Positions 60,600-64,000 of a stretch of DNA of 64,000 bases are shown piece after piece. The position numbers and the translations under genes are program-made. Numbering within the stretch: the stretch's first letter is position 1; each line of letters begins with the position of its first letter. Origin of the DNA: Pseudomonas sp. MM223. GTDB lineage: Bacteria > Pseudomonadota > Gammaproteobacteria > Pseudomonadales > Pseudomonadaceae. The stretch spans positions 6,193,001 through 6,257,000 of the forward strand of contig OX352322.1 in assembly GCA_947090765.1 (NCBI GenBank). The letters are read 5' to 3'. The notes below the pieces were generated by a model, which saw nothing but the letters and a program-made list of their open reading frames with translations, was not told the DNA's origin and ran no database searches.

Positions 60600-61154
60600 C
60601 TATAACGCCACATCGAGAAAGCCCGGCGCCTGGGCCAGGGCGAAGGGGCTGAAGATCGCCCAGTTGCGTTCACGCGGGAAATGCCCCTGCACAAACCGTG
60701 CAGCGGCGCGGATCAGCGGCTGCGGCGGCGACAGTTGCAGGCTGTCCAGGGCAAAGTGCTGCAAGCCCAGTACCTCGTCCACCAGCAGGCCGACGAACAG
60801 GGCCTCGTGGTCCAGCACCAGCACCCGCCGTTGTTTGCCGGGGGCAACGTGGCCCAGGCCGAAGAAGCTGCTCAGGTCCATCACCGGCAACAACCGGCCG
60901 CGCAGGTTGGCGACCCCGCACACCCACGGCTGCACACCGGGGACCCGGCTGCTGCGCGGTTCGCGCAGCACCTCGGCCACTTCGCCCATGGGCGCGACGA
61001 ACCACTGCCCGGCAATGCGAAAACCGATGCCACTCCACTGTTGCAGGCGATTGTCCTGCGGCGGCTGGTCGGCGACCAGCAGGCGGCAGCGCCGGTCAAT
61101 GTCCAGCAACAGCTCGAAGGCGGTCAGCGACGCGCCTTGCGGGCGGGTGGTCAA
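60600..61154 (-). CDS. pilI: CheW-like coupling protein PilI
   Basis: A CheW-domain protein of up to 184 residues that couples PilJ to ChpA. Conserved pieces: [67 protein letters not shown] and the end [21 protein letters not shown]. The longest start is TTG 61154 and it overlaps the pilH frame by 59 bases, which is unusual; see the note on pilH. It is followed by pilJ after 11 bases. Confidence 0.9.
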   Translation of the reverse strand: MTTRPQGASLTAFELLLDIDRRCRLLVADQPPQDNRLQQWSGIGFRIAGQWFVAPMGEVAEVLREPRSSRVPGVQPWVCGVANLRGRLLPVMDLSSFFGLGHVAPGKQRRVLVLDHEALFVGLLVDEVLGLQHFALDSLQLSPPQPLIRAAARFVQGHFPRERNWAIFSPFALAQAPGFLDVAL

Positions 61155-61515
61155 GCCCCAGCACTTCTTTGAGCTTGGCGATCAGCGCGTCTTCTTCCAC
61201 CGGTTTGGTCAGGAAGTCACGGGCACCCTGGCGCGTGGCCCAGATGCGGTCGGTTTCCTGGTCCTTGGTGGTGACCACGATCACGGGGATAGCGCTGGTT
61301 TCCGGGTCCTTGCTGAGCTGGCGGGTGGCCTGGAAACCGTTCATGCCAGGCATGACGATGTCCATCAACACCGCATCGGGCTTGTCCTGGCGGGCCAGGG
61401 CCACGCCGTCGGCACCGTTGCTGGCCTTGAGCACCTGGTAGCCGTGCTTTTCCAGCCATTCGGTCAAGCGGTACATCTCTGTCGGCGAGTCGTCGACAAT
61501 CAGAACTCGGGCCAT
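61096..61515 (-). CDS. pilH: Response regulator PilH
   Basis: Single-domain CheY-like regulator of the Chp system. REC features: ARVLIVDDSPTEMYRLTEWL, phosphoacceptor D in DAVLMDIVMPGMNGFQATRQ, T in IVVTTKDQETDR and K in DFLTKPVEEDALI. As written the product has 139 residues, whereas PilH is normally about 121. Its last 19 residues ([19 protein letters not shown]) read over the pilI start in another frame. Adding one G to the GGGG run (C at 61156-61159 on the plus strand) would end it at VLGA and stop, residue 121. So a one-base deletion is likely. Confidence 0.88.
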   Translation of the reverse strand: MARVLIVDDSPTEMYRLTEWLEKHGYQVLKASNGADGVALARQDKPDAVLMDIVMPGMNGFQATRQLSKDPETSAIPVIVVTTKDQETDRIWATRQGARDFLTKPVEEDALIAKLKEVLGLDHPPARRVADRLRAVAGH

Positions 61516-61562
61516 GCTGTTTCCCCATCAGGAAAGTAAGGCCGTGCCATGGCGGGGCGCGG

Positions 61563-61964
61563 TCAGGGTGCGTGTTGTTGAGGCGCGGTAAACCCGGGCA
61601 CGTGGGCGCGGATCGCGTCGAGCAGCTCTTCCTTGCTGAACGGTTTGGTCAGGAACTGATCAGAGCCCACCACCCGGCCGCGGGCCTTGTCGAACAGCCC
61701 GTCGCGCGACGACAGCAGGATGACCGGGGTGTCCTTGAAAGCACTGTTGTGCTTGATCACGGCGCAGGTCTGGTAGCCGTCCAGGCGCGGCATCAGCACA
61801 TCGACGAAGATGATGCTGGGCTGGTGGTCGACGATCTTGGCCAGGGCATCGAAGCCATCGCTGGCGGTGATCACCTCGCAGCCCGCTTCACCGAGCAACA
61901 TCTGTGCGGTGCGGCGGATCGTGCGCGAATCGTCGATCACCATCACCTTCAGGGGTTGTTCCAT
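61563..61964 (-). CDS. pilG: Response regulator PilG
   Basis: First gene of the Chp operon; a 133-residue CheY-like regulator that promotes pilus extension and cAMP signalling. REC features: LKVMVIDDSRTIRRTAQMLL, acceptor D in IIFVDVLMPRLDGYQTCAV, ILLSSRDGLFDKARGR and the lysine in DQFLTKPFSKEELL. Start ATG 61964. It is divergent from gshB, with a repeat element in the gap. Confidence 0.95.
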   Translation of the reverse strand: MEQPLKVMVIDDSRTIRRTAQMLLGEAGCEVITASDGFDALAKIVDHQPSIIFVDVLMPRLDGYQTCAVIKHNSAFKDTPVILLSSRDGLFDKARGRVVGSDQFLTKPFSKEELLDAIRAHVPGFTAPQQHAP

Positions 61965-61985
61965 AGACGCCTACCAATAGGAATG

Positions 61986-62076
61986 AAGCTGCAAGTTGCA
62001 AGCGGCAAGCTACAAGAACAGCGGCTCGGCGCATGGATGCTCTTTTCTTGAGGCTTGTAGCTTAAGGCTTGCAGCT
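61986..62076. repeat. AAGCTGCAAG-type inverted repeat upstream of pilG
   Basis: AAGCTGCAAGTTGCAAGCGG CAAGCTACAAG (61986-62016) is mirrored by CTTGTAGCTTAAGGCTTGCA GCT (62054-62076). It lies between divergent pilG and gshB and resembles the repeat at 53019-53102 at the other end of the cluster. Confidence 0.78.
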
Positions 62077-62205
62077 GCACTTTTAGCATACTCCGGGTGG
62101 TCATTCCATCTGCGCCGCCCCTTGACCGGCGGCGTTCGCGGCGCCACCCTGAGCCACTTTTCTTTCGATCCATCGCGGCCACCTGCCGCCAAGAGGAACC
62201 ACCCC

Positions 62206-63159
62206 ATGAGCGTTCGCCTCGGCATTGTCATGGACCCCATCGCGTCCATCTCCTACAAGAAGGACAGCTCGCTGGCCATGCTGCTGGCCGCCCAGGCACG
62301 CGGCTGGAGCCTGTTCTACATGGAACAGCAAGACCTGTACCAGGGCGAAAGCAAGGCCCGCGCCCGCATGCGCCCGCTGAAGGTATTTGCCGACCCGGCG
62401 CACTGGTTCGAACTGGGCGAGGAGCAGGACAGCCCGCTGGCCGAGCTGGACGTGATCCTGATGCGCAAGGACCCGCCGTTCGACATGGAGTTCGTCTACA
62501 GCACCTACCTGCTGGAGCAGGCCGAGCATGATGGCGTGCTGGTGGTCAACCGCCCGCAGAGCCTGCGCGACTGCAACGAGAAGATGTTCGCCACGCTGTT
62601 CCCGCAGTGCACCACCCCCACCTTGGTCAGCCGCCGCCCGGACATCATCCGCGAATTCGCGGCCAAGCATGTCGACGTGATCCTCAAGCCGCTGGATGGC
62701 ATGGGCGGTACGTCGATCTTCCGTCACCGGGCTGGCGACCCCAACCTGTCGGTGATCCTCGAAACCCTGACCGCACTGGGTACCCAGCAGATCATGGCCC
62801 AGGCCTACCTGCCGGCAATCAAGGACGGCGACAAGCGCATCCTGATGATCGATGGCGAGCCGGTGGACTACTGCCTGGCGCGTATTCCGGCCAGCGGCGA
62901 GACCCGCGGCAACCTGGCCGCCGGCGGGCGTGGCGAAGCACGCCCGCTGACCGAACGCGACCGCTGGATCGCCGCCCAGGTCGGCCCTACCCTGCGCGAA
63001 AAGGGCCTGCTGTTCGTGGGCCTGGACGTGATTGGCGACTACCTCACCGAAATCAACGTCACCAGCCCCACCTGCATCCGCGAGATCGATGCCGCCTACA
63101 ACACCGATATCGGTGGCAAGCTGATGGATGCCATTGATCGCAAGCTCAAGGCACGCTGA
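62206..63159 (+). CDS. gshB: Glutathione synthetase
   Basis: ATP-grasp enzyme joining gamma-glutamylcysteine and glycine. The 317-residue protein starts MSVRLGIVMDPIASISYKKD and has the family pieces VILMRKDPPFDMEFVYSTYL, NRPQSLRDCNEKMFATLFPQ, VILKPLDGMGGTSIFRHRAG, ILMIDGEPVDYCLARIPASG, NLAAGGRGEARPLTERD and ITEINVTSPTCIREID-type sequence (TEINVTSPTCIREID). ATG 62206 follows AAGAGGAA. Its place between pilG and tonB3 is conserved with Pseudomonas aeruginosa. Confidence 0.96.
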   Translation: MSVRLGIVMDPIASISYKKDSSLAMLLAAQARGWSLFYMEQQDLYQGESKARARMRPLKVFADPAHWFELGEEQDSPLAELDVILMRKDPPFDMEFVYSTYLLEQAEHDGVLVVNRPQSLRDCNEKMFATLFPQCTTPTLVSRRPDIIREFAAKHVDVILKPLDGMGGTSIFRHRAGDPNLSVILETLTALGTQQIMAQAYLPAIKDGDKRILMIDGEPVDYCLARIPASGETRGNLAAGGRGEARPLTERDRWIAAQVGPTLREKGLLFVGLDVIGDYLTEINVTSPTCIREIDAAYNTDIGGKLMDAIDRKLKAR

Positions 63160-63250
63160 CAGCCAACGCGAAGCAAAACCGCAGAGTGGGGTATGATGCC
63201 GGTCCTATTCGACTGTGCTGCTGCCCCGCCCTGCGGTTGCTGGATACCTG

Positions 63251-64000
63251 ATGACGCTGCCCGCTGACATCCCTGCCGACCTGCTGCCTCCCCGTGTTCG
63301 CCCGGTGGACCGGCTCGGCTTTACCCTGTTTCTGGCTGCCTTGGTGCACCTGGCGCTGATCCTTGGCGTCAGCTTCTCCGTGGTCAAGCCTGCCGAAATC
63401 CGCCACACCATGGACATCACCCTGGCCACCTTCAAAAGCGAGAAAGCGCCCGAGAAGGCTGATTTCCAGGCTCAGGACAACCAGCAGGGCAGCGGCACGC
63501 TGGACAAGAAAGCGGTGCCCACTACCACCGAGCTGGCGCCGTTCCAGGACAGCAAGATCAACAAGATCACCCCGCCGCCTGCCGCCAGGCCCGAGGTAGT
63601 GCCACCCCCGGCCCCACAAAAGTCGGCGGTGGTGACCACGGCGCCCAAAGCGCAAAAGGTCGAACCCAAGCCCAAGGAAAGCAAGGCACAGCCCAAGCCG
63701 GCCGCGCCAGCGCCAGACTTCGACAGCTCGCAGTTGTCCAGCCAGATCGCCAGCCTGGAGGCGGAGCTGTCCAACGAGCAGCAGATGTACGCCAAGCGCC
63801 CGCGTATCCACCGGCTGAACGCCGCCTCGACCATGCGCGACAAGGGCGCCTGGTACAAGGAAGAGTGGCGCAAGAAGGTCGAGCGGGTGGGCAACCTGAA
63901 CTACCCCGACGAAGCCCGTCGGCAGCAGATTTACGGCAACTTGCGGATGATGGTATCGATCAACCGCGACGGCTCGCTGTACGAGGTGCTGGTGCTGGAA
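63251..64000 (+). CDS. tonB3: TonB3-like energy transducer, 5' part (runs off the window)
   Basis: 250 residues are present and the frame is open at base 64000. A cytoplasmic start is followed by one transmembrane anchor (LGFTLFLAALVHLALILGVS) and a Pro/Lys-rich periplasmic linker (ITPPPAARPEVVPPPAPQ, VEPKPKESKAQPKPAAPA). A coiled segment comes next (QIASLEAELSNEQQMYAKRP), then the start of the TonB C-terminal domain (VGNLNYPDEARRQQIYGNLR MMVSINRDGSLYEV). In Pseudomonas aeruginosa the TonB next to gshB and pilG is TonB3, needed for twitching, so I assign that name from position. ATG 63251 is the first good start. Confidence 0.85.
   Translation, partial: MTLPADIPADLLPPRVRPVDRLGFTLFLAALVHLALILGVSFSVVKPAEIRHTMDITLATFKSEKAPEKADFQAQDNQQGSGTLDKKAVPTTTELAPFQDSKINKITPPPAARPEVVPPPAPQKSAVVTTAPKAQKVEPKPKESKAQPKPAAPAPDFDSSQLSSQIASLEAELSNEQQMYAKRPRIHRLNAASTMRDKGAWYKEEWRKKVERVGNLNYPDEARRQQIYGNLRMMVSINRDGSLYEVLVLE

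Overview
The window is a 64 kb stretch of a GC-rich Pseudomonas chromosome, most likely from the Pseudomonas putida group. Three things point there. The gene order (putA, dbpA, epd-pgk-fba, tktA, metK, ligB, mltA, ahcY-metF, bioA, the Chp/Pil chemosensory cluster, gshB, tonB) matches what I recall of that group. Small DUF3077-type proteins are present. Intergenic gaps are full of paired REP palindromes carrying a GCGGGTAAACCCGCTCC-like core. I could not run a search, so the strain is not determined.

Layout. 1-2.7 kb: the 3' two thirds of putA, with a frameshift near its end. 2.8-6.8 kb: the only clearly accessory stretch. It holds a 105-bp-arm inverted repeat, two small Pseudomonas-type proteins, an intact IS3-family element inserted inside a REP pair, and a visibly AT-rich two-gene operon (soluble 229-aa protein plus a membrane protein) of unknown function. 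6.9-20.5 kb: acyl-CoA dehydrogenase, a TldD/TldE-like pair, an MdtD-like efflux pump, DbpA, a BaiN/HI0933 flavoprotein, a YccS-like membrane protein, a solute-binding protein, an ElaA-like acetyltransferase, a small HTH protein and a YgjP-type metallopeptidase. 20.5-29.1 kb, all on the minus strand: a REC-PAS-GGDEF-EAL protein (frameshifted), and tktA-epd-pgk-two lipoproteins-fba (fba frameshifted). 29.3-31.6 kb: an ArsR/methyltransferase fusion with a palindromic operator, then metK. 31.7-39.2 kb: ligB, a DUF1090 protein, cytochrome c', mltA, MAPEG, EamA transporter, CPA1 antiporter and thioesterase. 39.3-41.8 kb: a SAH riboswitch, ahcY and metF. 41.9-53 kb: a glycosyltransferase-like protein, a solute-binding protein, rhlE, yceI-cytochrome b561, a flavin amine oxidase, a hypothetical, bioA, rsmE and a hemolysin III family protein. 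53.1-62 kb, minus strand: chpC-chpA-pilJ-pilI-pilH-pilG. 62.2-64 kb: gshB and the start of a tonB3-like gene.

Functional themes. The activated methyl cycle is concentrated here: metK makes SAM, ahcY removes SAH, metF supplies methyl groups. Two candidate control devices accompany it, the ArsR/methyltransferase protein and the SAH riboswitch. Central carbon metabolism is represented by tktA, epd, pgk and fba. The Chp/Pil cluster with gshB and tonB3 is the type IV pilus/surface-response block. It lacks pilK and chpB homologues in this window.

Three genes (putA, the GGDEF-EAL gene, fba) carry single-base frameshifts and pilH probably a fourth. Because fba should be needed for gluconeogenesis, base-level sequence errors are a serious alternative to real mutation. 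The best candidate for something undescribed is the AT-rich two-gene cassette at about 5.5-6.7 kb.
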